48,297 nt of DNA from a virus, in the IMG/VR virus record IMGVR_UViG_3300045240_000064, positions 1-48,297 of that record; one strand, 5' to 3'. Shown here piece by piece: positions 1-9,125 of this stretch. The notes below the pieces were generated by a model. That model had not been told where the DNA came from. It was given only the letters and a program-made list of their open reading frames with translations, and ran no database searches. A program made the translations under genes and the position numbers. The first letter of the stretch is position 1. Each line of letters begins with the position of its first letter.

Positions 1-1956
1 GCGACCAATGCGACAAACCTGCTGATCAAATACCCCGATGGGCAGTATCGCCGCGTCGCGCCGATCTGGCACGGCTTTCTGAATTACTACGTCCCATTGC
101 AGGGAAACTTCCAGGGAGCCGTCGCGACGAAGCTTTATGATGTCTATAGCGGGCAGCACGCGACGACGAGAGGAGCCGGTGGGTTCTGGATGAACCAGTA
201 TACCGGGCAGAAGGGATTCGGGCTTCTTTATAATGGTTTTGCCGTGGGGGATACGATCGCCAATTGGGCTAATCAATTCGGTTCTCTGCCAGCGGCCGGC
301 TTCGTTGCGGCAACTTGGAATATGCAGAACTATGGCATTCCCTTTTCAGTAGGAACGACAACCACTGCCCTTATCGAGGCGTTCGCGCCGTTTCAGGCAA
401 GTAATATCGGGACGGCTTTTTTCGACTTTCTAAATCAGACCACAGGCCGGATAAGCTTTGTCCCGACGAATACGAGTGACGTGCTGCATATCTGGGGGTT
501 TTTGGCCGGCGGCACGTATCAGGCGATTTACTACGATCTGACAAAGGGCGTCTCGGCGGCTGCCAATCTGACCTTCACGCCCGACACGCACAAGGATTTG
601 GTCCTGGGGGCGGCTGGCGTGAGTGGAGCGACTAAGTCGCCGGTGATTAGTTATGGTTTTATGACCAAGCTCACTCAGCTCGCCGATGCCGATTACCTGA
701 CCCTGGCCAAATGGTTCAAGGCCGTGGAGATCCCGCGTGTCTATCCGCGGGCGCAGGCTTATTTGGCGCAAGTGATGCCGGCGGCCCCTCTGCTGACTGT
801 TCCGTCGAATGGGCTTGAACTGACGCCGGCCATGGGTTGGGACAGCTGGCGCTTTTTTGGCTTGAACGCGAGTGAGGCGAACACCAAGACCGCGGCTCTT
901 GCGATGAGTACCAACGGCATGGCGGCGGCGGGCTATCAGTATATCGAGCCGAGCGACAACTGGTCCACTTCAAGGGGCGCCGATGGGCACCTGGTCGTGT
1001 CGGCAAATTATCCGAGTGGCATGGCCTCGCTCGGGACGTATATCCATAGCCTAGGCTTGAAATACGGACTGTACTTGGCCCCGGGAATACAGGGTTGTGG
1101 AAACTTCAGCGGCTCAGCGACGTTCGAGACGACTGATGCGAATGACCTCGCGTCGTTCGGCGTGGATCGGTTGATGTACGATAGCTGCACAACCTGGCCT
1201 TCGGCCAACGCGGCGCGGTTTGGCTATCAGAGGATGGGACTGGCGCTACAGGCGACAGGCAGGCCAATTGAGTATCTCACGTCCACGCCGTGTTGCTCGA
1301 GCGGCTCAACGTATGGATTGATTGCTAATGGCTTTTTCAGCTCTACGGGGGCGAGTGGCTGGAGCAATTTGGCGGGCGGTAATGAAGTCTGGTCGTTTGG
1401 GGATACCGGCGGTATCATCTGGTCCAACGAAATGTTGGTGTTGGATGGACAGTTCGGGTTCGAGGTGTATGCCGGGCCCGGACATTTCAACATGCCTGAT
1501 TTTCTGTCCGTTGGCCCGAATGGGGTGAATACGCCGACCGACACTGAGTCGCAATCGTTCATGGCGTTGTGGTCGGTGTTGGCGGCGCCACTGATCGTAA
1601 GTTCGGATATAGTCAACCTCACGGCAAATCAGCTCGCGATTCTGGTCAACTCCGAGGTCATCGCTGTCGATCAGGACACCCTCGGCCTTCAGGGCAAACG
1701 CTATACGCGGGTGGCTTGCGGCAGCGCCAATTGCGAAACCTATGCACGGCAACTGACAGGCTCGAGGTGGGCAGTCGTCATGCTCAACAGGTCCACGACC
1801 TCGCAAAGCATCACCTCAACCTGGACCGACTTCGGCGGCACGGGGCCCTACACCGTCCGGGATGTGATTGCCCATAGCAACCTCGGCTCTATGGCCACGG
1901 CCTACACTACGACAGTGCCAAGCCACGGTGTCGCAATGATCGTGTTAACGCCATGA
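1..1956 (+). CDS. Tail-region protein with C-terminal GH27-like glycosidase domain (5' truncated)
   Basis: The frame is open from base 1, so the start lies outside the window; 651 residues are present. Residues 1-260 are an unrecognised Gly/Ala/aromatic region, probably a virion-attachment part. From about residue 274 the motif TPAMGWDSW opens a (beta/alpha)8 domain like alpha-galactosidases of family GH27. LMYDSC puts the candidate nucleophile at D394, WSFGDTGG the candidate acid/base at D468, and GPGHFNMPDF then SLWSVLAAPL-like strands follow. Known GH27 enzymes release terminal alpha-galactose. The usual DDCW is SDNW here and the lysine before the nucleophile Tyr-Asp is Met, so specificity or activity may differ. 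It ends in a 4-base overlap with the next gene. Likely a receptor-binding or depolymerising tail protein (inference from position). Confidence 0.75.
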   Translation, partial: ATNATNLLIKYPDGQYRRVAPIWHGFLNYYVPLQGNFQGAVATKLYDVYSGQHATTRGAGGFWMNQYTGQKGFGLLYNGFAVGDTIANWANQFGSLPAAGFVAATWNMQNYGIPFSVGTTTTALIEAFAPFQASNIGTAFFDFLNQTTGRISFVPTNTSDVLHIWGFLAGGTYQAIYYDLTKGVSAAANLTFTPDTHKDLVLGAAGVSGATKSPVISYGFMTKLTQLADADYLTLAKWFKAVEIPRVYPRAQAYLAQVMPAAPLLTVPSNGLELTPAMGWDSWRFFGLNASEANTKTAALAMSTNGMAAAGYQYIEPSDNWSTSRGADGHLVVSANYPSGMASLGTYIHSLGLKYGLYLAPGIQGCGNFSGSATFETTDANDLASFGVDRLMYDSCTTWPSANAARFGYQRMGLALQATGRPIEYLTSTPCCSSGSTYGLIANGFFSSTGASGWSNLAGGNEVWSFGDTGGIIWSNEMLVLDGQFGFEVYAGPGHFNMPDFLSVGPNGVNTPTDTESQSFMALWSVLAAPLIVSSDIVNLTANQLAILVNSEVIAVDQDTLGLQGKRYTRVACGSANCETYARQLTGSRWAVVMLNRSTTSQSITSTWTDFGGTGPYTVRDVIAHSNLGSMATAYTTTVPSHGVAMIVLTP

Positions 1957-3356
1957 CCCGCAAAATTCGCAGACGATCGGTGTTGAAGGGCGCGGGGGCC
2001 GCGGCCGTCACTTTCACCATGCCTGCACAGGCGCAATTCTTGGTTGGGGCTCCGGTCTCGCCGCCCCCGCCCCCACCTCCACCCGGACCTCCTCCAGGGC
2101 CGCCGCCCGCAGATTTTATCCGAGTCAATCGCGGGGCCAGCCAAGCGATCATTCAGACCATCCAGCCAGATGCCAGCAAGGTCGTGACGCAGATTGCAGG
2201 CGGACCGCATGTCGTAGGTCCGAGCTACGCATACTGGATCGATGGAGGGGCTGTGGATTGGACGCTGGACGGATCAGCGCTTCCCGATGCTGCTTTGCTT
2301 AACGCCCTAATCACTGAGCAACTCCCCCTACAGAACTGGGATCATTGGCACATCACACATGAGATTCCGGTGGCTGATGCTGCTGGCGACATCATCACGG
2401 TGATTCAGGTGGATGCGGTCGGGGCGACTATCGTCCCGCTGACATTTGCCCAAGTGAAGGCCCTGGCGCCTCAAATCTTTCTCCCTTACGCACCGGGCAG
2501 CTTGCCGTTCTTGATGGGCGCGTATCCGGCTGTGGGGAATGCAAATTCTGGTTCCAGTTGGAACTTGGGGATACCCATAACCTCGGCCGGGGCGACCACC
2601 GTTTCTTACACGTCTATTGTGTCGTGGCCTGTCAGCACAGGTAGCAATTATGGGGTGGACTGGGCTGCGAATTCGCCGGGGGTCTATTACACGAGCTCGG
2701 CGGATCAGGCGGTGACAGTGACGGTGTCGGGCACGCTGCTCGGATGGGCCGCTGGGAACGTGACGGTGCATCTACCGGCGAGCATTAGTGGGGCAAGCGG
2801 GAACGGGGCGATTGTCATTGTCGACGGGACCACCGTTTTCAATTTCCTCGGCTTCTCGCGCACCGGTCTGGGCACGGCTACGGCGACCTTCTATGGCCGG
2901 TGCGATGCGATGACTGACACCGGCTGGGGATTGGGGGGCACGAGCGCGGGGATGACGGCGGTCGGGTCGAGCATGCTGGCGGGGCTGCTGGTCCAGGCCG
3001 AGACCGATCAGGGCGAGCTCAATCACGCGCTGCAGTTGGTCACCCAAACGTCGATCACGTCTGCGGGGCATACGGGCGAGGCGATTGCAGGCGCGGGCGG
3101 CTCGGGGAGCTTGGTGCAGGAAGGGCAGCGGCTTGCGATCCCCTACAACACGGCGATGCCTGGAGGGTTGTCTGCCCTGGGCCAGAAAGTCTTTAGGACG
3201 CTGCAGAATTATGGTTGCTTCGTCGTCGATGTGGCGGCCGGGATTACTAAGCTCCGGGCGAATCTCAATGGCTATGACAGCACGATCATGGCGAATCTGG
3301 CAACCGACATGGGCAGCGTTCTCCCGTTGCTGCAGCATGTGACGATGGCGGGATAG
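1953..3356 (+). CDS. Tat-signal protein with proline-rich linker and repeated surface module (copy A)
   Basis: Begins inside the stop of the GH27 gene (ATGA). The N-terminus has a twin-arginine motif, RRSVLKG at residues 7-13, a hydrophobic stretch and an AQA cleavage site near residue 27, so it looks exported folded through the Tat pathway. Residues 35-52 are almost pure Pro/Gly. Residues about 190-460 form the module also found in three other genes of this window: [55 protein letters not shown]. No catalytic motif is recognised. Similar-looking sequences occur in secreted actinobacterial proteins, from memory only. A Tat signal on a gene among tail proteins is unusual. Confidence 0.8.
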   Translation: MTRKIRRRSVLKGAGAAAVTFTMPAQAQFLVGAPVSPPPPPPPPGPPPGPPPADFIRVNRGASQAIIQTIQPDASKVVTQIAGGPHVVGPSYAYWIDGGAVDWTLDGSALPDAALLNALITEQLPLQNWDHWHITHEIPVADAAGDIITVIQVDAVGATIVPLTFAQVKALAPQIFLPYAPGSLPFLMGAYPAVGNANSGSSWNLGIPITSAGATTVSYTSIVSWPVSTGSNYGVDWAANSPGVYYTSSADQAVTVTVSGTLLGWAAGNVTVHLPASISGASGNGAIVIVDGTTVFNFLGFSRTGLGTATATFYGRCDAMTDTGWGLGGTSAGMTAVGSSMLAGLLVQAETDQGELNHALQLVTQTSITSAGHTGEAIAGAGGSGSLVQEGQRLAIPYNTAMPGGLSALGQKVFRTLQNYGCFVVDVAAGITKLRANLNGYDSTIMANLATDMGSVLPLLQHVTMAG

Positions 3357-3360
3357 GAAG

Positions 3361-6258
3361 ATGGCATTTAGCATAATCGACGAAGTCCCTAATCCGGCTA
3401 CACCGTGGGCGCTGCCGACTTGGGTCTCGGGAGCATCGCGCATAGGGCACACGCCGCGCTTGTTCATGACCGCAGCCAATAAGGCGAGGTTTATAACAAA
3501 CTGGAATGCATGTGCCCAAACCCCCTTGGGCGGACATGGAGTTACCAGCACATTTCCATTCCCGGATACCCTGACGATTGGGGTGCTTTGGCAATCCGGC
3601 ACTCCCGGCAACATTGCGTTGCAGAATTTGTTTAAGTGGCTGGCGAGCGGGACTCTATCTTTCCTCACTACTGCGGTCACTAACGCTCTTGCTGAGCCTT
3701 TTGGCTGGGGTTCGCAGTTCTGCTGCGCATCACATGCCGCTGCATATGTGCTCGATTGGGGTTACGATGCTCTGACGGCCGGGCAGCGGACTAGTTTGAT
3801 AAATTTGCTCGAAAACTACATGGCGCAGAGGGTCGTTTTGTTTCGGGGAGGACTTTCTGCAAATTTATGGGCAACTCATGAAGAACCATTTCATGGTTAC
3901 TGGTTAGGATTCTTGACCGGGCAGATCGCTATTCAGGGCGAAGTTGGTGCGACGGACAGGAATCTGCTGCTGCGCAATATGATCCAGAATGTCGTTTTGA
4001 GTGTCGATGATGCTCTTGGCGATGGTGTTCGGGCAGACTATGCCTACCAAGACGGATTTCTAGAGGTTTACTCAGTCATTTGGGAAATAGCGACAGGACA
4101 GCCGGCAGCGGACAACGCATACAATACCAATCGCGCCGAGGCGCAGGTGAGGCAATTGATCGGGGATGGATCGGGATGGGCGCCCTCAATAACGGGGGAC
4201 CAGACGGTCAATGACGATGGGAGCGTCTGCGGAGGTGGGAGCGGTGAGGCGTCCCCTTCCAGTCATCTTCATACCATCGGCCCCGCCTGGAATGCCGCCA
4301 TGATGGCGACAATGGCCCATGGAAATAATGGGATGTGGAAATGGCTTGAGCATCAATGCCAGATCGGGGGTGCTCAGCTAGCTATGAATCATGGTATGAA
4401 CGATTGCCCGATGTGGATCGGCTTGATATTTTATGACGCGACGATCACGCCCACTCCCCCGGAAACGCTGAGCTTACCGCTCAATAAAGCCCTGTTCAAC
4501 GCCAAGAGTGTTAATTTCCGCTCGGGCTGGACGGCTATGAACGCAGCGAATAGGGATGTACGGGTGTGGTTTACAAATCCGCCTTTTACAGAGCACGCCA
4601 AGTATGGTGCGGGGGTGGTGGAAGTTTGGAGGGGGATGGACGATCTTTTCCCAAAAGGAGGCTCTTATTTCTCTCATGGAGGGCAAGGTCATACGCTATA
4701 TTCTAATCTTTGGTATGGCAATAGCTTTTCGACTAACAGCATGGTGTTCTGCCCAGCCGGAGACAAGCATCCCGATACCAACGGGAGTCAGGAAAGTTTC
4801 GGGCAATATTCCTTTGCTAAGCCCGCCAATATGTATAATTCAAGCGCTCTTAGATATGCCATATATTCGTCGAGGTATATAGTTGGTGGTCAACTTAGAC
4901 TGGGCGAGCTTACGCATGTCGATTTGCCGGCAGGTGGTGCTTATGGCCTGGCCCATTCGGAGGTGGCCGAGGCGTATTACAGGACGACTAACCCCCCTGG
5001 AACCCCGATAACGAATTACACCCGCAAGGTCTGCTGTGTGCCGCAAGGCGTGGGGCGGATGCTGATTGTTATCCGGGATCAGTTCACGCCGGTCGCCGGG
5101 GTGGATAAGGTCAAGGTGGGCTGGCACGTTAGGGAAAAGCCGACTGTATCGTCGAGCTACCCGGCAGTGCAGGTGGCGGGAAATGCGACAGCAGGGGTGA
5201 TAAGATACAATTCGAAGCTGCCGCTGTTCTCCGAGGCCCAAATTCCGTTCACGGCGGCCTCGCCGTGGAACACTCAGATCGCGGCGAGCCCGACTTACAC
5301 CTCTATTAGTTGGCCGGCCGACACCGGTTTCAACTACGGCACCGGCTGGGATAACTTTTCGCCAGGAGTATATATCGCAAGTGCAACCGACCCGCTTGTC
5401 AACGTGACCTATCCGGCAGGTAGTTGGGGCAATCCGGGGCCTTTGGTGCAGGTCCGCATTCCGGCGGCGACTTTCACTGGCTCGATTTCTGGCACCACCT
5501 TGACCGTGACCGCGGTGGCCAGTGGGACGGTTCAGCGCGGCATGGTGTTGAGCGGCGGCTCCATTACCGCCGGAACGCGGATCGTTTTCAGTGATCCTCC
5601 ATTGACTGGCACAGGTGGAATAGGAACCTACACGGTTGACACGAGCCAAACGAGAGGATCGACCGCTATTACGGGACTTGTCTCCGGGGCAGCTGGGTCG
5701 GACAGCCAGATTCTGTGCATTGATGGCACGGTCTGTCATGAATTCTGGGTATTTAATCGAACGGGTCTGAACACCGGAACGGCCAGTGCTTATGCCTTTT
5801 CTGATACGGTAACCGGCACTGGCTGGGGATCTGGAGGCAATGGAGCGGGAACCGTCGCAGCAGGAGCTAGCCAGCTCGGTGGCCTGCTTAGACAACAGAT
5901 ATCCGATAGACAGGAAATTAATTACGCTTTGCAGATACAGATAGATGTCGCGCATTGCTTAACCGGCTTCGTTGCCCCTGCAATTGCAGGGGACGGGTCG
6001 GCAGTAGCAAATCCACCTGGTATTGTGCAGACGGGCCAAAGGCTGGGGATTCCAAGGACGACAGCGATGCCGGCAGGCATGTCGACACTCGGGCAGAAAG
6101 TGTTCCGGTGCTTGCAGAATTACGGATGTTACGTGGTTGATACTACTGGTGGTGTCTATGCATTCCGCGCCAATCAACTTGACTACACCGCTGCGACAAT
6201 CATCTCGTTTATCGCTGACTGCCCCAAGCTCATTCGGATATTAAGTAGGGTCACATAG
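3361..6258 (+). CDS. Heparinase-II/III-like polysaccharide lyase candidate with C-terminal surface module (copy B)
   Basis: 965 residues, RBS GGATAGGAAG just upstream. Residues 1-380 are helical ([26 protein letters not shown]), as in the alpha/alpha toroid of heparinase II/III and alginate lyases. Residues about 385-620 start with [23 protein letters not shown] and GGSYFSHGG, resembling the beta-sandwich where a His sits near the active site. Residues about 635-965 repeat the module of the preceding gene ([47 protein letters not shown]), interrupted at about residues 705-772 by another domain (see nested insertion). Probably degrades a host capsular or exopolysaccharide; enzyme class is inferred from fold-like pattern only. 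Confidence 0.65.
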   Translation: MAFSIIDEVPNPATPWALPTWVSGASRIGHTPRLFMTAANKARFITNWNACAQTPLGGHGVTSTFPFPDTLTIGVLWQSGTPGNIALQNLFKWLASGTLSFLTTAVTNALAEPFGWGSQFCCASHAAAYVLDWGYDALTAGQRTSLINLLENYMAQRVVLFRGGLSANLWATHEEPFHGYWLGFLTGQIAIQGEVGATDRNLLLRNMIQNVVLSVDDALGDGVRADYAYQDGFLEVYSVIWEIATGQPAADNAYNTNRAEAQVRQLIGDGSGWAPSITGDQTVNDDGSVCGGGSGEASPSSHLHTIGPAWNAAMMATMAHGNNGMWKWLEHQCQIGGAQLAMNHGMNDCPMWIGLIFYDATITPTPPETLSLPLNKALFNAKSVNFRSGWTAMNAANRDVRVWFTNPPFTEHAKYGAGVVEVWRGMDDLFPKGGSYFSHGGQGHTLYSNLWYGNSFSTNSMVFCPAGDKHPDTNGSQESFGQYSFAKPANMYNSSALRYAIYSSRYIVGGQLRLGELTHVDLPAGGAYGLAHSEVAEAYYRTTNPPGTPITNYTRKVCCVPQGVGRMLIVIRDQFTPVAGVDKVKVGWHVREKPTVSSSYPAVQVAGNATAGVIRYNSKLPLFSEAQIPFTAASPWNTQIAASPTYTSISWPADTGFNYGTGWDNFSPGVYIASATDPLVNVTYPAGSWGNPGPLVQVRIPAATFTGSISGTTLTVTAVASGTVQRGMVLSGGSITAGTRIVFSDPPLTGTGGIGTYTVDTSQTRGSTAITGLVSGAAGSDSQILCIDGTVCHEFWVFNRTGLNTGTASAYAFSDTVTGTGWGSGGNGAGTVAAGASQLGGLLRQQISDRQEINYALQIQIDVAHCLTGFVAPAIAGDGSAVANPPGIVQTGQRLGIPRTTAMPAGMSTLGQKVFRCLQNYGCYVVDTTGGVYAFRANQLDYTAATIISFIADCPKLIRILSRVT
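5475..5680 (+). other. Nested domain inserted into surface module copy B
   Basis: About 65 codons starting at [14 protein letters not shown] and ending near RGSTAITG interrupt the module exactly where copies A, C and D have a short Gly/Ala loop before the VIDGT strand. The pattern (LTVTAV.SG, GMVLSG, ITAGTRI, GTGG.GTYTV) is a small beta-domain seen in many phage tail proteins. Insert boundaries are judged by comparing the four paralogues and are approximate. Confidence 0.6.
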
Positions 6259-6259
6259 C

Positions 6260-7222
6260 ATGACACGCACAGCATCTGGCACGCTCAGCGACGGGACGCC
6301 GTTCACGCTCTCGGTCGGCGACATTCCGGTTTCACCGCCGCCTCCTCCTCCGGTGTCGCCGCCAAGCCCGCCCCCGGCAACAGGCTTCCGGCTTGGTCAG
6401 GTTCCATTCGCAGCGTCTTCACCGTGGAATACGCCTGTGATCTCGACAGCAGTGTTAACTAACCTAGCGTGGCCGGCTCCTATTCTTTTCCAAGGAGGCC
6501 CCAAGGCAACTAACTACGGCGCGGCCTGGGATGGCTATAGCCCGGCAGTATATGTCTCGGCGTCGACCGATCCGGTGGTTGCAGTGCCAATTGCTGCCGG
6601 TTGGGGTTGGCCGGCGCAGACGCTTCATGTGCGGATGCCTAAGGGCGCGACAGGAGCGACAGGCACTGACGGTGAGTTGCTCGTTATCGATGGAACGATC
6701 GTGCATAATTTCTGGGTGTTCAAGCGCACCTCGGACACCACAGCAACATGCCAGTCGTATGGTGCATGTGATGTGTTAACGGGCTCAGGCTTCGGCTCGG
6801 CGAATCCATTCAAAGCGGCCGGCATCACGGCGATCGGGGCTTCCATGCTTGGCGGTCTAGTTATGAAAGCCGAGACTGACGCCGGGCCAATCCTGCATGC
6901 CATTGCCCTCAAGGTTGACTTCCCGCTTGCCAAGCCTGGTTTTGTCGCTCCGGCTATTGCTGGTGACGGAGGCTCTTCTAGCGGACTATTTCAGGAAGGA
7001 CAGCGTTGCGCCATCTCAGCGTTGACGCAGATGCCTAGTGGATTGTCGCCGCTCGGCCAGAAAATCTTCGTTGCTATGCAGAAATATGGCGTGTTCATCA
7101 ACGACGTGGCAGGAGGCGTGTCTGGCATAAGAGTGCAGGCGAACGCCTACGATGACCCGACCATCACGCTTCTGGATGGCGATTTGCCGAAGATCATCCC
7201 GCTACTGAAGAAGGTCGGCTGA
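6260..7222 (+). CDS. Surface-module protein (copy C)
   Basis: 320 residues; starts one base after the previous stop. N-terminus SGTLSDGTPFTLSV matches the start of copy D (GIFSDGSTFTLSV). Residues 28-45 are Pro/Ser rich, then the module runs to the end: SSPWNTPV, NYGAAWDGYSPAVYV, LLVIDGTIVHNFWVFKRTS, PAIAGDGGSS, EGQRCAIS, LSPLGQKIFVAMQKYGVFIND. No signal peptide is seen, unlike copy A. It is likely a virion-surface or tail-associated protein; the function of the module is unknown. Confidence 0.8.
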   Translation: MTRTASGTLSDGTPFTLSVGDIPVSPPPPPPVSPPSPPPATGFRLGQVPFAASSPWNTPVISTAVLTNLAWPAPILFQGGPKATNYGAAWDGYSPAVYVSASTDPVVAVPIAAGWGWPAQTLHVRMPKGATGATGTDGELLVIDGTIVHNFWVFKRTSDTTATCQSYGACDVLTGSGFGSANPFKAAGITAIGASMLGGLVMKAETDAGPILHAIALKVDFPLAKPGFVAPAIAGDGGSSSGLFQEGQRCAISALTQMPSGLSPLGQKIFVAMQKYGVFINDVAGGVSGIRVQANAYDDPTITLLDGDLPKIIPLLKKVG

Positions 7223-7225
7223 GCG

Positions 7226-7444
7226 ATGAAGAAGCGTCGCTGGACCCTGGCCGAAGCTCTTCGTCGATATGAGCTAGGCGGCCCCGCCAAGCTGGAGAGG
7301 GCGGCGCTTAATGTCATCCGCGATGCGGCGGTAGCCGCATCCCCGGCCCGCACCGGGAAAAATAGCAGCGGGCATACCGATGTGTGTCGGCGAGCGGATG
7401 AGAAGCCCGCGCCCCTTTCCTCAACATTAGGAGATCCCCAATGA
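7226..7444 (+). CDS. Small basic hypothetical protein
   Basis: 72 residues, starting three bases after copy C with GCGATGAAG. N-terminus MKKRRWTLAEALRRYELGG is helical and basic; the C-terminal third is Pro/Ser rich and low in structure. No family recognised. Position at the head of the lysis block and tight spacing support translation; it could end earlier in evolution as a decayed gene. Confidence 0.5.
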   Translation: MKKRRWTLAEALRRYELGGPAKLERAALNVIRDAAVAASPARTGKNSSGHTDVCRRADEKPAPLSSTLGDPQ

Positions 7445-7454
7445 TGCGCCCTTT

Positions 7455-7805
7455 TTGGGAGGCCACGCCTTAGAGGATAGGCGGATATTTCGCGCCATCG
7501 CCATCCTCTCGGTGGTGGCTTTCTGTTTCTTCCACACGCCGGCGTTTGCGCATGAGCGTTGGGCAACCGGAGGGGCTGTGCCCTCCTGGGTCGGGGCGTC
7601 GTGCTGCGGGCCCGCCGATGCTCACCATCTGGAGAGCGATCAGGTTCACGTCCGACCGGACGGCTGGCACATCGATCTTGTCAGGCAGGTAATCCCCTAT
7701 GGTCGTGAGCTACCATCGCAAGACGGAGACTATTGGCTGTTCTACAAAAGCGATTGGACGGGTGAGCATGTCTATTGCTTTTTTGCGCCTGTAAAGGGCT
7801 TTTGA
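7455..7805 (+). CDS. Small exported protein with conserved cysteines
   Basis: TTG start at 7455; residues about 10-31 (FRAIAILSVVAFCFFHTPAFA) form a signal peptide, followed by HERWATGGAVPSW, CCGPADAHHL and a C-terminal VYCFFAPVKGF. The Cys-Cys...Cys layout and closing CFFAP resemble short periplasmic proteins seen in rhizobial phages (from memory). A good RBS (AGGAG at 7429-7433) serves ATG 7441, which is in another frame and stops after 10 codons, so the true start or a frameshift is uncertain. Confidence 0.6.
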   Translation: MGGHALEDRRIFRAIAILSVVAFCFFHTPAFAHERWATGGAVPSWVGASCCGPADAHHLESDQVHVRPDGWHIDLVRQVIPYGRELPSQDGDYWLFYKSDWTGEHVYCFFAPVKGF

Positions 7806-7806
7806 G

Positions 7807-8055
7807 ATGCCCAGGAAAGGCATCACAAGCCCGCACTGCTTAAGAGGCAGGCCTGAGACGACGGCGCTATGGATTCCGCCGACTACTCAAAGAGAATGGG
7901 AACGGCGGATCGCGCTTCAGCCGGCGAGCCTGACGGCGCTGATCTGCGGAGATCCGCTGCCGGGATATTCAGCCCTCGATCGGAGGCAGACATGCAGGGA
8001 CGCACCTGGATTATCCCACGCGACGATGGACGCCCGTCGATCACCAGCACGGTGA
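7807..8055 (+). CDS. Hypothetical protein, overlapping the next gene
   Basis: 82 residues from ATG one base after the preceding stop. Sequence such as ETTALWIPPTTQREWERRI looks protein-like up to about residue 60; the last part lies in the shadow of the next gene. No family recognised. An alternative frame (7869-8228) covers the same DNA, but its first 41 residues look unlike a protein and lack an RBS. Confidence 0.4.
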   Translation: MPRKGITSPHCLRGRPETTALWIPPTTQREWERRIALQPASLTALICGDPLPGYSALDRRQTCRDAPGLSHATMDARRSPAR

Positions 8056-8228
8056 CCCGTGACGCCTGCCGGCTTCATGTCCTCGAATGGCTGCGTTGGT
8101 TCCTCCACGATCCGGGACCGGCCGCATTGCAACAAGTTCGCCAGCTACGGCTCTCTGCTGATCTGCAACGAATGCAGTGGGAAGACTTCGACAACGCCTG
8201 GAACAAGCGTTCGGAGTATGACCTGTGA
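7992..8228 (+). CDS. Hypothetical protein
   Basis: Start chosen at ATG 7992, preceded by GGAGG at 7982-7986. 78 residues: MQGRTWIIPRDDGRPSITST, then a helical stretch with LHVLEWLRWFLHD and two further amphipathic helices ending WNKRSEYDL. No recognised domain. Its stop overlaps the start of the tiny lipoprotein-like gene (TGATG). Confidence 0.6.
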   Translation: MQGRTWIIPRDDGRPSITSTVTRDACRLHVLEWLRWFLHDPGPAALQQVRQLRLSADLQRMQWEDFDNAWNKRSEYDL

Positions 8229-8308
8229 TGCGCTATTTCTGGTGGTGGTGGCTCGTTGTGATGTTCTTGGTGGTTAGTTGCGGGCATTCGAGCCAGTGGA
8301 GGATGTAA
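8228..8308 (+). CDS. 26-residue tryptophan-rich mini-lipoprotein candidate
   Basis: ATG overlaps the previous stop and the stop abuts the next start. The peptide begins MRYFWWWWLVVMF and continues to a lipobox-like LVVSC, leaving a mature part of about ten residues (CGHSSQWRM). If lipidated it would be a tiny membrane-anchored peptide; in a lysis block an outer-membrane spanin remnant is conceivable. Evidence is the perfect gene packing and the signal-like sequence only. Confidence 0.45.
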   Translation: MRYFWWWWLVVMFLVVSCGHSSQWRM

Positions 8309-8533
8309 ATGCGCATTTCGGCCTATTTCTATGGTGGCCCCGACGACCTGCTCGATAAGGCTTGCCGTTCGATATTTGAGGAGCACTTAGGCAAGTTTAT
8401 CGGAGCGGGCACGATGCTCGTCGGCAATGGGGCTGGCGAGCGTGATGTTGAATACGATGTTCCCACCGATGAGTCCTTCAAGGTGAGAGCCGCTCTGAAA
8501 AAGGCTGGCTTCCGTCTTCAGCCCACCTCCTGA
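8309..8533 (+). CDS. Small conserved phage-type protein
   Basis: 74 residues; RBS GGAGG at 8297-8301 and start directly after TAA. MRISAYFYGGPDDLLDKACR, then GAGTMLVGNGAGERDVEYDV and AALKKAGFRL suggest a compact alpha/beta fold of the kind common next to phage lysis genes. No function known to me. Confidence 0.65.
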   Translation: MRISAYFYGGPDDLLDKACRSIFEEHLGKFIGAGTMLVGNGAGERDVEYDVPTDESFKVRAALKKAGFRLQPTS

Positions 8534-8549
8534 CGATAGGCAACAACCT

Positions 8550-9125
8550 ATGAACGCCAACCTTCCCGCCGCGCTCGACTTCCTGATCCATGATGAAGGG
8601 GGATGGGTGCAACGCAAAAGCGGGGCTCTCGGCAACATGGGCTTGGGGATGCAGGCGCTGATCGACTACCATAAGCTCATGAATTTGCCGCGGCCCGCTG
8701 TCCAAGACCTCAAGGATCTGACCAGCGACGACGCTAAGGCGATCTATACAAAGCTTTTCGCAGAGAAGGTCGGCTTCGATGCGCTGCCATCGGGCGTAGA
8801 CTATGCAGCGCTGGACGCTGCGTGCAACGAAGGCGCGGGGCAGGGCACCGTTGAGAAGCCGGGCGCCATGAGGCTCCTTGAGATGACAAAGGACATTGTC
8901 GATCCGCTGGAGCGCGTGAAGGCGATGAGCGACATTCGCCTCGACCGCAAGCGCAAGCGCCCCGACTGGAATGATCAGACTATCGATGGTGCATTCCAAA
9001 AAGGCCACGGCGAGGGGTGGACTAATCGCATCGGCACATGTGTGCCCGCGCGAGCGGCCGAGATGATCTCGCCAACACAAAGCGCAAAATCAACAGAGGC
9101 GCCCGAGAGCGATTGCACATTATGA
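8550..9125 (+). CDS. Endolysin, GH108-type muramidase with C-terminal cell-wall-binding region
   Basis: 191 residues. FLIHDEGGW at residues 11-19 carries the catalytic Glu (E16) typical of glycosyl hydrolase family 108, followed by the helical body (MGLGMQALIDYHKLMNL, LTSDDAKAIYTKLF, DAACNEGAGQG). The C-terminal part IRLDRKRKRPDWNDQTIDG..FQKGHGEGWTNRIG resembles the peptidoglycan-binding half of this family. It would cut the glycan strands of peptidoglycan. No signal peptide, so it needs a holin. It overlaps the amidase gene by four bases (ATGA). Confidence 0.85.
   Translation: MNANLPAALDFLIHDEGGWVQRKSGALGNMGLGMQALIDYHKLMNLPRPAVQDLKDLTSDDAKAIYTKLFAEKVGFDALPSGVDYAALDAACNEGAGQGTVEKPGAMRLLEMTKDIVDPLERVKAMSDIRLDRKRKRPDWNDQTIDGAFQKGHGEGWTNRIGTCVPARAAEMISPTQSAKSTEAPESDCTL

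Noticed and set aside
1306-1806. Long minus-strand frames under the GH27 and surface-module genes
   Set aside because: They mirror the codon structure of the plus-strand genes, have no RBS and show arginine/proline-rich shadow composition.
4840-5955. 371-codon minus-strand frame
   Set aside because: Shadow of the lyase gene: basic, low-complexity composition, no RBS, no recognisable domain.
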